From Phytohabitans sp036906915 (GTDB lineage: Bacteria > Actinomycetota > Actinomycetes > Mycobacteriales > Micromonosporaceae), in NCBI RefSeq assembly GCF_036906915.1, contig NZ_JBAKHX010000001.1, positions 444,772 to 508,771 of the forward strand: a DNA stretch of 64,000 nt, given 5' to 3'. The notes beneath the pieces are model-generated. The model did not search any database. It saw only the letters and a program-made list of their open reading frames with translations, and was not told where the DNA came from. Position numbers and translations under genes: made by a program. How positions within the stretch are numbered: the stretch's first letter is position 1; every line of letters begins with the position of its first letter. Positions 36,601 through 43,037 of the stretch are shown piece after piece.

Positions 36601-37245
36601 GCCGTCGGCCACGCGTAGCCGGCGGTGCGAGATGCGGTCCCGGCATTCGGTCAGCCGGCGGTCGACCTCGGCCGGGTCGAGCCCGCGCAGGTCGTGCACG
36701 ATGAGCCCGGGCCACAGGCTGTCCGGCATGATCTGCTGCCGACCGTCGGCGGTGAACCGCGCCCGGAGCATGCCGTGCCGGCGCAGCAGGGCGCGCACCG
36801 CCCGGTCCAGGCGGTCCGGATCGACTTCGCGGCCGTCGAACTCGTTGTAGAAGTGGGCGCCCACGCCGCCGAGCGGCTGCCCGTCGGCGCGGCCGACCCA
36901 GTAGGCGTACTGCATGGTGGCGAGCGGGAATGGCTCCTCGCCGTCCGCGCCCGCCTGCGGCTGCGACGCGTCCGTGCCCAGTGCGCCGGCGGGTGCGCCG
37001 GACAGCACCCGCCACCACTGCCCGAGTGTTCGCCACTCGATCAGCTCGGCGAAGGAGACGGCGGCGCCGGCGCGCTGCCACGTGCTGGCAAGCCGCATGA
37101 CTCCTATGGAGTCCAGGCCGAGTGCCACCAGATCGTCGTCGTCGCCCACCTCGGCCGGCTCGACGCCGGCCAGCTGAGCCACCTCCGCGCGCATCGATTC
37201 GAGAGTCACCATTGATGGTGTATCAGTCGCCGCGCGTCGCTCCAT
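30688..37245 (-). CDS. NRPS: ArCP-Cy-A-PCP-Cy-A-PCP, loading plus two cyclization modules
   Basis: About 2185 aa. Start options: ATG 37245 or TTG 37251 behind GGGGGAG, or ATG 37212 within the repeated ATGGTG element. Order (residues from 37245): ArCP with LGLDSIGV (Ser ~46); Cy1 with EMLVADAQS (Glu for the first Asp); A1 (YTSGSTG ~700), code read as DLYQLGLIH; PCP1 (LGGDSLL ~1090); Cy2 with DYIALDALS; A2 (~1740), code DLYNLSLIW, i.e. cysteine; PCP2 (LGGDSIS ~2130). No C or TE domain. An aryl acid on the ArCP would be joined to two heterocyclized residues, then passed to the second NRPS. First gene of an eight-gene operon. Confidence 0.95.
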   Translation of the reverse strand: MERRAATDTPSMVTLESMRAEVAQLAGVEPAEVGDDDDLVALGLDSIGVMRLASTWQRAGAAVSFAELIEWRTLGQWWRVLSGAPAGALGTDASQPQAGADGEEPFPLATMQYAYWVGRADGQPLGGVGAHFYNEFDGREVDPDRLDRAVRALLRRHGMLRARFTADGRQQIMPDSLWPGLIVHDLRGLDPAEVDRRLTECRDRISHRRLRVADGEVFDIQLSLLPGGRCRTHVHIEMLVADAQSFRVLLADLARLYERPDEPPPPLSYSYPRYLAALGPRRQAARERDRAYWRGRLAELPGAPELPLAAAPEQVASPKVTRRHHLLAPDQWAGLRDQAHHNGLTLPAVLLTAFCEVLAAWSGRPRFLLNLPLYDRESVHPEVPQLVGDFTNLLLLDADLSAPLPFAEQARRLQERLRADVAHAAYSGVEVLRDLSRAGGRPMLVPVVFTSALGLGELFDAHVRRCFGTPGWTSSQTPQVWLDYQVTEREGGLFLNWDVVEELFAPGSVDAMFGAYLRILEWLQADAANWTRPVPDPLPADQRGARAAINATDAPAPRRSLHHAFFALAAREPDRPALLWDGGRCGYAELATSSLRFAGALRRRGLRPGDLVGVTLPKGPDQVAAVLGVLAAGGTYVPVGVDQPAARLRRVYAAAGPRLLVAESTVDGAPPAVTPAEARAADPLPAPEPCDPGQPAYVIYTSGSTGEPKGVVVSHAAAANTIDAINDRWRVGPEDRVLAVSALDFDLSVYDIFGLLAAGGAIVLVGEAERRDAGRWLELVRRHRVTIWQSVPVLLDMLLTAASGASGTLGGSLRLALVGGDWVGTDLPGRLTALCPDARFAGLGGTTETAIHSTFCEVSAAPAHWRAVPYGVPLRNVRCRVVDARGRDCPDWVAGELWIGGDSVAEGYRGDPDRTAERFVARDGVRWYRTGDLARYWPDGTLEFLGRADFQIKLRGHRIELGEVEAVLRSCPGVGQAVAVLVDGPSPRLAAAVVPAAGSEVEPAAVARLAADQLPGYMVPERIGVLERLPLSSNGKVDRPAVAALVAGQTGERPAEPPRGPVEAAVAAAWAGVLGVPEVSRDGNFFTLGGDSLLATRLVSRLSAAGVTGATLAGLFAAPVFADFAAPLGLGAAAPHAPLTADLARRHEPFPPTDVQRAYWMGRKDDFALGGVGSHWYWEFDGEAVDLARLEEALNRLVARHEMLRVVFDADGRQRILPTVPRLEIPVLVGADEAALAERREAVAHRVPDPSRWPLTHVWAARYGQGRTRIGFSFDYIALDALSIVIVFAELSALYRDLDAELPPVRMSFRDYVLAAPPADEVERAGKYWTARLSGLPPAPRLPLRVDPAHVTAPRFVRREARLSPDEWRSVTERAKAYGLTPAAVLLTAYAEVLAAYGDRPECTVNLTLFDRRDVHPDIDRAVGDFTSLLLVAYQPAAGEGFLDAVRRTQGQLWADMEHRAVSALWVLRELARHTGDPTAGMPVVFTSALGVARELADLTFPFGELVWGLSQTPQVWLDCQVMERAGGLAVNWDAAEELFQPGVLDAMFDQYVALLRRMAASDWAAPVPSLLPAGQATVRARVNDTAAPSRARALHDRLFAVAARDPDRPALIWDAGDRGAVVTYGELVGRALRVGALLREHGVCPGDVVGVTLPKGPDQVAAVLGILAAGGAYVPVGLEQPAHRRDRIYRDAGVRLALTGAGDVLAGCTALPIGEAAGVDPLPATVPVTPDALAYVIYTSGSTGDPKGVEIEHRAAANTVDDVNERYGIGPADRVLAVSALDFDLSVYDIFGLLGAGGAVVLVAEDDRREARRWAELVRRHGVTVWNSVPALLDMILVAARPGDLATLRCVLASGDWVGLDLPERLAAAAQKARFIALGGATEAAIWSNAYEVPAEVPAAWRSVPYGYPLRNQRFRVVDERGRDRPDWVPGELWIGGHGVARGYRGDPERTAERFVRHEGERWYRTGDLGRYWPDGTLEFLGRADTQVKVRGHRIELGEVEAALAAHPAVSAAVAAVVGDGTGRRVAAAVLADGGPVDAAALRSFAADRLPPYAVPDPLLAVDEFPLTSNGKVDRRALARRLAARHDTGLAAGPDDGAAPRTPVEHDLAEMWSRLLGVSPVGRESSFFALGGDSISATRLAELVRRRYGIALPLRELLAAPTVAQLAALVTAAIEDPDVEEGDL
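37207..37224. promoter_or_regulatory. palindromic CACCAT-tg-ATGGTGTATC at the NRPS start
   Basis: CACCAT at 37207-37212 and ATGGTGTATC at 37215-37224, an inverted repeat with a 2-base centre, almost identical to the 9702-9718 element. It overlaps one possible start codon of the NRPS (ATG 37212) and lies just inside the longer reading frame. An operator at or just after the transcription start is plausible. Confidence 0.5.
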
Positions 37246-37322
37246 AGTCAACAGACGCTCCCCCGTCGGAGCCGGCTCAATCCGGCCTTTCGTAGCGCGA
37301 TCAATGAGTCGACGGTCAATCA

Positions 37323-37353
37323 GGACCGTACCAGCGCGCGAGGCGCGCGGTCC
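37323..37353. terminator. GC-rich hairpin downstream of the diiron oxygenase gene
   Basis: GGACC (37323-37327) pairs with GGTCC (37349-37353), and inside it GCGCGC (37334-37339) pairs with GCGCGC (37343-37348) over a 3-base loop. It lies 39-69 bases beyond the stop at 37392, in the reading direction. No T-tract. Probably ends the 40280-37392 operon. Confidence 0.5.
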
Positions 37354-37358
37354 AGACC

Positions 37359-37383
37359 ATGGTGCTTTCGCGATGGCGTATTT
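37359..37383. promoter_or_regulatory. ATGGTGCTTTC plus ATGGCGTATTT element
   Basis: ATGGTGCTTTCG at 37359-37370 followed by ATGGCGTATTT at 37373-37383. The first matches the copies at 40311, 44571 and 44605; the second resembles the ATGGTGTAT form. The pair lies between the diiron oxygenase stop and the NRPS start, about 115-140 bases upstream of ATG 37245. Confidence 0.45.
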
Positions 37384-37391
37384 GCCGCCCG

Positions 37392-38345
37392 CTACACGCG
37401 GCGGGCGCCGAAGTCGAGCAGGCCGAGCTGCTCCAGGCCTTCACGGACCCGCGGGGTGAGCAGTCCGATGTTGTCCAGCGCGGTGACGACCTTGGCGAAG
37501 ATGGCCTGGCGGTACTTCACCATCAGCGGATTGTTGGCGGCGTACCGGACACCGTCGTCCATGCCGACATCCAGCCGCTCCCAGATGTCTTCGAGCAGGA
37601 ACCGCCGCCGCATGAGGCTCGCTGCGTCGAGCACCATCTCTTCCCGGTCGGCGCGTTCCGTGGTTGTCATCTCGCGGTAGACCCGCTCCAGGGATAGCAC
37701 CCCGAACGACACGTGCCTGGCCTCGTCACGGGCCACCAGGCGGGCGATGTGTTTGATGAGGTCGTCGTGGAAGGTGGTGTCGGCGAGCCGGAACGCGGCC
37801 ATCGCCAGAGCCTCCACGATGATCTGCATACCGAGCGCGGTCACGTCCCAGCGGGAGTCGGCGAGCACGTCGTCCAGCAACGCGCCCAGCGATGCGGTGA
37901 CCGGATACATCTGCGGCACCTTCTCGCGCAGGTAGCGGGAGAAGGCCTCGACGTGGCGCGCCTCGTCCATCGCCTGGCTGGCCGCGTAGAACTTGCTCTC
38001 GACGTCCGGCACGACCTCGACAAGGCGCGCCGCAACCACCAGCGCCGCCTGCTCACCGTGCAGAAACTGGCTGACCATCCAGGACTGGAGCTCCCAGCGG
38101 AACGAATCCCAGGCCGGCCGCCCCCGCCGGGCGAGCGGTGAGGCCTCGAAGGAGGCCATCGCGTATCGCGAGTCGTCCGGCAGGGGCGCCCCGAACGGCA
38201 CCTGGAGCGTCCAGTCGACGTCCGTGGCCGCGTTCCACTGCGCCTGCTTCGCGCGCTGGTAGAGCGACTCGATCCGCGGGTTGGTAGGCCGGTAGTCGCT
38301 GCTCAGCTGCGCCAGTACGGTGGCTGGAACCCTCCATTCCCCCAT
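37392..38345 (-). CDS. ferritin-like diiron oxygenase
   Basis: 317 aa from ATG 38345 with GGAGG five bases upstream. Carboxylate/His ligands appear as FLHGEQAA, AMDEARHVEAF, IIVEALAMA and ARDEARHVSF: the four-helix E, ExxH, E, ExxH pattern of R2/AurF-like proteins. Such enzymes hydroxylate, desaturate or N-oxygenate substrates with O2. Encoded after a VOC protein and a flavin monooxygenase in one operon. N-oxygenation or C-hydroxylation of the product is possible; the substrate cannot be inferred. Confidence 0.82.
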   Translation of the reverse strand: MGEWRVPATVLAQLSSDYRPTNPRIESLYQRAKQAQWNAATDVDWTLQVPFGAPLPDDSRYAMASFEASPLARRGRPAWDSFRWELQSWMVSQFLHGEQAALVVAARLVEVVPDVESKFYAASQAMDEARHVEAFSRYLREKVPQMYPVTASLGALLDDVLADSRWDVTALGMQIIVEALAMAAFRLADTTFHDDLIKHIARLVARDEARHVSFGVLSLERVYREMTTTERADREEMVLDAASLMRRRFLLEDIWERLDVGMDDGVRYAANNPLMVKYRQAIFAKVVTALDNIGLLTPRVREGLEQLGLLDFGARRV

Positions 38346-38358
38346 GCATACCTCCGGT

Positions 38359-38811
38359 TTACGTTGGCCGCTGGAGGAACATCCACCGGTGACCCTCGAG
38401 GTCCTCGGCCCGGTACAGCCGGCCGTACGGGGCGTCCTCTGGCTCGGAAAGGATCGTCGCGCCGGCCTGCTTGGCCCGCTCGAAGTGGGACTCGACGTCG
38501 TCGACGTGCACCAACACACCGTCCACGATGTACGGGACAGCGGACCACGCACGAGCCCGCTCGCAGTGCTCCCGGTGCCGTTTCGGGCCCTCGTACTTCG
38601 GGGTTGCGGTGCCCAGCATGATCAAGCCGCCAAAGGCGATCATCTCGCCGTGGCTCAGCTGGCCGTCGTCGTCGAGCAGCCGGGTGCGCTCCACGAAGCC
38701 GAACGCCTTCGCCAGCCAGTCCAGGGCGGCGGGACCGTCCGCGTAGTCGATCATCGGGACGACCGCCTGCTCGTCAACCGACGGCTTGTTCACCACAGTG
38801 GACTCACTCAT
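38359..38811 (-). CDS. VOC-superfamily (glyoxalase/bleomycin-resistance-like) protein
   Basis: 150 aa from ATG 38811 (153 aa if the GTG at 38820, which overlaps the previous stop as GTGA, is used). It has the duplicated beta-alpha-beta-beta-beta pattern with ALDWLAKAFGFVERTR, VHVDDVESHFERAKQAGA and DLEGHRWMFLQ, like PhnB-type proteins. Members include metal enzymes and antibiotic-sequestering resistance proteins. Between a flavin monooxygenase and a diiron oxygenase it may be an enzyme, or it may bind the product for self-protection. Confidence 0.82.
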   Translation of the reverse strand: MSESTVVNKPSVDEQAVVPMIDYADGPAALDWLAKAFGFVERTRLLDDDGQLSHGEMIAFGGLIMLGTATPKYEGPKRHREHCERARAWSAVPYIVDGVLVHVDDVESHFERAKQAGATILSEPEDAPYGRLYRAEDLEGHRWMFLQRPT

Positions 38812-38816
38812 GCCCG

Positions 38817-40280
38817 TCACTCCTTCTCGGTAGTCGCGACACGGCCGGCCGCGACCGCTTCGCGGCCGGCGGGCGGTTCGGCCGCCATCGGCAGCCTCGA
38901 CCGTCCGGCCCCAAAGTACCGTTCTCGCAGAGTCTTCTCAGCCGGGTCGTAGGCGGAGCGGAACAGGCCACGCTGGCGCAGCTCGGGCACCAGCAGGTCG
39001 CAGATGTCATCGATGCCGGCGGTGGGCGGGCACGGGTAGAGGTTGAACCCGTCGATGTCGGTTCGCGACATCCACTCCTCCATCCGGTCGGCCACCTGGG
39101 AAGGCGTGCCGAACAGCACGGTCCGCGCGTAGCGATGCGGCCGCTGCGGCGTGGCGATCAGATCGCGGAGGTCGCGAACGGTCCAGGTGCGGTCGCCGGA
39201 GAGCTGGTCCAGGAACTTGGTGATCGACACCCCGTCTTCGCCGATCACCTCGAACGCGTCGGCGTCCGGCGGGTACCGGTCGATGTCCACCCGGGCCCAG
39301 GTGCACCACTTGGCGAGCTGACCCTCGCGGCTGGTCAGCTCGACGTACGCGTCGGCCTTGGCGCGGGCCTCGCGGTCGTTCTCCGCGATGATCACCGGCG
39401 AGCCCTGCAGCACCTTGAGATCGGCGCGACCGCGGCCGTGCTCGGCCGCGAGCGCGCGCAGCTGGGCCACCTGGGCGGCGCCGGCGCGCGGGCTGCCGAG
39501 CGTGACGAAGGCGACCTCCGCGTGACGCGCCGCGAAGGCGAGACCCCGGCTGGACGCGCCGGCCTGGTAAAGCACCGGCGTGCGCTGCGGCGAGACCTCG
39601 CACGAGTGCGGGCCGCGCAGCCGGAACCACTGGGAGTCGTGGGTGATCTCGCGTACCTTGCCGTCGTCGGCGAAGACGTCGCGGGCGGCGTTGCGCACCA
39701 CCGCGTCGTCATCCCAGCTCTGCTCCCAGAGTGCGCGCACGAGCGCCACGTAGTCGTCGGCCCGGTCGTAGCGCTCGTCGTGGGGCAGGTGCTCGCACAG
39801 CCCCACCGCCTCGCCGAGGCGGATGTCTGAGATGACGATGTTCCACCCGATCCGGCCGGCGGCCAGGTGGTCCAGTGTGGAGAAGAGCCGAGCGCACTGG
39901 TAGGGCGCGTGGTACGACGTCGAGTAGGTGACCGCCAGACCCAGATGCCGGGTGGTGGCGGCGAGCGCGGCGACGACCGGCACTGGGTCGATCACCGGGA
40001 CCTGCACCCCGTGCCGCACGGCGGGACGCCACGACCCCTGGTACACATCGAAGACGCCATGGATGTCGGCGAAGAAGAGCGCGTCGATACACGCTTCCTC
40101 AAGCCGGCGGCCCATCCAGACCCAGTAGTCGAGCGAGCGATAGCCGGTGCCGCTGCGATCCGACGGGTCGCGCCACATGCCGTCCAGGAAGGGCGCCGGC
40201 GAACACTGTGTCAACACGTTCAGATGCATGGCCCAAGCCCACTCCGAGAAGCCAGCAATCCCGTCGCCTCCCTCGGTCAC
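38817..40280 (-). CDS. LLM-class flavin monooxygenase, NtaA/SnaA/DszA type
   Basis: 487 aa with GTG 40280; the family's usual start MHLNV lies at 40229, so the true N-terminus may be 17 residues shorter. Motifs WRDPSDRS, LFFADIHGVFDVY, GRIGWNIVIS and HDERYDRADDYV are typical of nitrilotriacetate/DszA monooxygenases, which use FMNH2 and O2. A CACCAT element lies 30 bases upstream. It needs a separate flavin reductase, probably the one at 48220-48762. Reaction could be oxidation at C, N or S. Confidence 0.88.
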   Translation of the reverse strand: MTEGGDGIAGFSEWAWAMHLNVLTQCSPAPFLDGMWRDPSDRSGTGYRSLDYWVWMGRRLEEACIDALFFADIHGVFDVYQGSWRPAVRHGVQVPVIDPVPVVAALAATTRHLGLAVTYSTSYHAPYQCARLFSTLDHLAAGRIGWNIVISDIRLGEAVGLCEHLPHDERYDRADDYVALVRALWEQSWDDDAVVRNAARDVFADDGKVREITHDSQWFRLRGPHSCEVSPQRTPVLYQAGASSRGLAFAARHAEVAFVTLGSPRAGAAQVAQLRALAAEHGRGRADLKVLQGSPVIIAENDREARAKADAYVELTSREGQLAKWCTWARVDIDRYPPDADAFEVIGEDGVSITKFLDQLSGDRTWTVRDLRDLIATPQRPHRYARTVLFGTPSQVADRMEEWMSRTDIDGFNLYPCPPTAGIDDICDLLVPELRQRGLFRSAYDPAEKTLRERYFGAGRSRLPMAAEPPAGREAVAAGRVATTEKE

Positions 40281-40310
40281 GAGTGAGCACTGTCCACGGC
40301 ATCATTCCAC

Positions 40311-40321
40311 AAAAGCACCAT
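40311..40321. promoter_or_regulatory. AAAAGCACCAT element in divergent promoter
   Basis: AAAAGCACCAT followed by CGTCGCCAGGC at 40311-40332. The same string with one base missing (GAAAGCAC-AT then CGTCGCTAGGC) occurs at 44571-44590. It lies 30 bases before the DszA-like gene and about 60 bases before the DszC-like gene, which are divergent. Confidence 0.5.
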
Positions 40322-40381
40322 CGTCGCCAGGCGGCGAATGAATGAACATTCTGCGCGGTGAACCCGCTACCATCGGCGATT

Positions 40382-41536
40382 GTGAGCACGACGCTGTCCC
40401 GGGTCACGGAGTTGAAAGCCACCATTGCCGGCCGCGCGGAGCAGATCGAGAGCGAGCGGTGCCTGCCGGCGGACCTGCTGAGCGATCTCGCCGCGGCGGG
40501 CGCCCTGCGCATGCTGGTCCCGCGGGAGCGGGGCGGCGCCAACCTGCCACTGCCCGAGACGCTACGGGTGGTGGAGGCGCTGGCCACCGCGGACGCCTCG
40601 GTGGCGTGGACGGTTGCCCAGGCCAGCGTGGCGCAGCTCGTCTTCCGGCATTTCCCCGCCGCGGCACTGGACGAGGTATACGCCAGCGGCCCGGACGTGG
40701 TCGGCGCCGGGGCGGTGGCGCCGAAGGGGCGTGCCGAGGCGTGTGACGGCGGCTGGCGGGTGACCGGCGACTGGCCGTTCGTGACCGGGATCCCGCACGC
40801 CCGCTGGGTCTACCTGCAGTGCCTGGTCGTCGACCGGGGCCGTCCCCGGCTGCGCGACGGCGACCTGCCCGAGCTGCGACTGGTGCTGTTGCCGGCGGCG
40901 GAGGTCACGGTCCTGGACACGTGGCACTCGGCCGGTCTGCGCGGCACCGCCAGCCACGACGTGCGCGCCGCGCGGGTGTCGTGCCCACCGGAGCGCACCT
41001 GCTCGTTCGACGCCGAGCCGGCACTGGACGGGCCGCTGCGCCGCCTCCCGGCGCGGGACCAGGGCGGGCTGTTCGTCGCGGCGGTCGCGGTCGGTGCGGC
41101 CGCCGGCGCCCTGGACGACGTCGCGACGCTGGCACGGGGCGGCAAGCGGCCGGCGTTCGCGCTCGACAAGTTGGCCGACGCGCCGGTGTTTCAGGACCGG
41201 CTCGGCGAGGCCCACATGCTGCTGCGCAGCGCGCGTGCCCAGCTGTACGCCGAGGTGGACGCCGCCTGGGAGGCGGCGCTCGCCGGCACGCGCCCCACCG
41301 ACCTGGCCAGGGCGCAGCTGCGCGCCACAGCGCCAGTCGTGGTCGGGCTCGCCCGGCGCGTCGCCCGGCACGCGTTCGAGCTGGGCGGTGGGGCCGCGGT
41401 CTACCAGCGCTCGCCGCTCCAGCGCCGGCTCCGCGACGTCCAGACGGCCGGTCAGCACTTCAGCGCCGGCCGAGACTTCTACCGCACCGCCGGCGCCCTG
41501 CTGGCCGGCGCCGATCCCGGTATCGGGCTGCGGTGA
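40382..41536 (+). CDS. acyl-CoA dehydrogenase-fold flavin monooxygenase (DszC/HsaA type)
   Basis: 384 aa from GTG 40382; GTG 40358 is a less likely alternative and no strong ribosome site precedes either. The N-terminal half (LVPRERGGA, DASVAWT, GGWRVTGDWPFVTG) and the C-terminal ELGGGAAVYQRSPLQRRLRDVQTAGQH-type region match two-component group D flavin monooxygenases rather than true dehydrogenases. They use reduced flavin from a partner reductase. Divergent from the DszA-like gene and sharing one regulatory element with it. Confidence 0.85.
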   Translation: MSTTLSRVTELKATIAGRAEQIESERCLPADLLSDLAAAGALRMLVPRERGGANLPLPETLRVVEALATADASVAWTVAQASVAQLVFRHFPAAALDEVYASGPDVVGAGAVAPKGRAEACDGGWRVTGDWPFVTGIPHARWVYLQCLVVDRGRPRLRDGDLPELRLVLLPAAEVTVLDTWHSAGLRGTASHDVRAARVSCPPERTCSFDAEPALDGPLRRLPARDQGGLFVAAVAVGAAAGALDDVATLARGGKRPAFALDKLADAPVFQDRLGEAHMLLRSARAQLYAEVDAAWEAALAGTRPTDLARAQLRATAPVVVGLARRVARHAFELGGGAAVYQRSPLQRRLRDVQTAGQHFSAGRDFYRTAGALLAGADPGIGLR

Positions 41537-41543
41537 GGCCCCG

Positions 41544-43010
41544 TCAGACCGCCATCCAGATGTTCTTCGGCCGCAGGAACTCCCGTACCCCGGCGAGACC
41601 GCCGATCCGCCCGTACCCGCTCTGCTTGGTGCCGCCGAACGGCGCCGACGGCAGCCCACCCGGCTCGCCGTTGACCCAGACGGTGCCGGCCGTCAACGCC
41701 CGGCTGACCCGGTGCGCCCTTCGCAGGTCGTTGGTGTGCAGGTAGGCGCCCAGGCCGTACCGGGTGTCCTCGGCGAGCCGGAGCGCCTCGGCCTCGTTGC
41801 CGAACCGCATGATCGAAACGACCGGCCCGAAGATCTCCTCCTGCGCCAGCTCGCTGCTGGGGTCGACGTCGGCGAACGCGGTGGGGGCGATGAAGTAGCC
41901 GCCGGCCAGGTCGCCGTCGAGCCGGTGTCCACCATGGACGAGCCGGCCGGACTTGGTGGTCCGGGCCCGGTCGATGACGGCCAGGATCCGGTCGCAGGCG
42001 CGGGCCGAGACCACCGGCCCCATGATGGTGCGCTGGTCGAGCGGGTCACCCACCGCCACCTTCGCCATCCGAGCGGCGATGATGTCGACGACCTCGTCGT
42101 AGACGGAGGCGTGCACCAGGACCCGGGTGCCATTCGCGCAGCCCTGCCCGGACAGCGCCACGGCTCCGGCCATCGCCAGCCGCGCCGCCAGCCGCAGTTC
42201 GGCGTCGGGGAAGATGAGGTGTGGCGACTTGCCGCCCAGCTCCAGCGCCACCGGAGTGAGGTTTCGGGCGGCCGCGGCCAGAACGCTGCGCGCCGTGTCT
42301 GCGCCGCCCGTGAAGTGCACCTTGTCGACGCCGGGATGCCCGACGAGCGCCTCACCGGCGGCCGGGCCACCGGGAACCACGTTGACCACGCCGGGCGGAA
42401 AACCAGCGGCGAGCATCAGCCCGCCGATCCGCAGCGCCACGAACGGCGCCAGCTCCGGCGGTTTGAGCACCACGGTGTTGCCCGCGGCCAGCGCCGCTCC
42501 CAGCATCTGGCCGAGGGACACCAGCGGCCCGTTCCACGGGATGATGATGGCGACCACGCCGTACGGCTCGTCGAGCGTGTAGTCCAGCGCCCGGACCGGC
42601 CAGGTCGTCACGACCTCACCGCCGATCTTGTCCAGCCAGCCCGCGTTGTAGCGGAAGTAGTCCGCCGCCACCGCCGGCATCTGCCGGGTGAGCTGGCAGG
42701 GCAGCCCGATCTCCAGGGTCTGAAGCTGGCTCAGCGGCTCCGCCTCGGCCTCGATCAGGGCGGCCAGCCGCAGCATCAGGTCACGGCGCTGGTTGGCCGG
42801 CATCGCGCGCCACGCCGGCAACGCCTCGCGGGCCCGCGTCACGGCCAGGCCGACCTCCGTGGCACCGGCGACCACGACGTCCGCGGTCGGCTGGCCGGAG
42901 GCCGGATACACGTGGGTGACAGTGCCGCCGGACGAGGACCCGTGCCAGTCATCGCCGATCAGCAGACCGGCTGGGGGCAGCAGCGACAGCGGGGGCTCGG
43001 TGACCGCCAT
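41544..43010 (-). CDS. aldehyde dehydrogenase
   Basis: 488 aa. NAD-binding and catalytic motifs: IIPWNGPL, catalytic Glu in LELGGKSP, and catalytic Cys in SGQGCANGTR; EEIFGPVVSIM is also present. Oxidizes an aldehyde to an acid. It follows the FAD amine-oxidase-like gene in the same operon (27-base gap), so a two-step route from amine to aldehyde to acid is plausible. Its stop lies 7 bases from the convergent flavin monooxygenase stop. Confidence 0.93.
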   Translation of the reverse strand: MAVTEPPLSLLPPAGLLIGDDWHGSSSGGTVTHVYPASGQPTADVVVAGATEVGLAVTRAREALPAWRAMPANQRRDLMLRLAALIEAEAEPLSQLQTLEIGLPCQLTRQMPAVAADYFRYNAGWLDKIGGEVVTTWPVRALDYTLDEPYGVVAIIIPWNGPLVSLGQMLGAALAAGNTVVLKPPELAPFVALRIGGLMLAAGFPPGVVNVVPGGPAAGEALVGHPGVDKVHFTGGADTARSVLAAAARNLTPVALELGGKSPHLIFPDAELRLAARLAMAGAVALSGQGCANGTRVLVHASVYDEVVDIIAARMAKVAVGDPLDQRTIMGPVVSARACDRILAVIDRARTTKSGRLVHGGHRLDGDLAGGYFIAPTAFADVDPSSELAQEEIFGPVVSIMRFGNEAEALRLAEDTRYGLGAYLHTNDLRRAHRVSRALTAGTVWVNGEPGGLPSAPFGGTKQSGYGRIGGLAGVREFLRPKNIWMAV

Positions 43011-43037
43011 GGTGACTCCTCCTCCCCCGCCGGCCTG

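Noticed and set aside
12238..37245. Bleomycin-type cluster, suggested by Cys-specific NRPS, carbamoyltransferase and a VOC protein
   Set aside because: There is no bithiazole oxidase module, no pyrimidoblamic-acid genes and no gulose pathway; the NRPS layout is pyochelin/yersiniabactin-like.
20404..37245. Ordinary siderophore cluster
   Set aside because: The NRPS core fits, but no siderophore-binding lipoprotein, FecCD permease, iron-box or salicylate synthase is present, and the shared element ties it to PKS and heptose genes.
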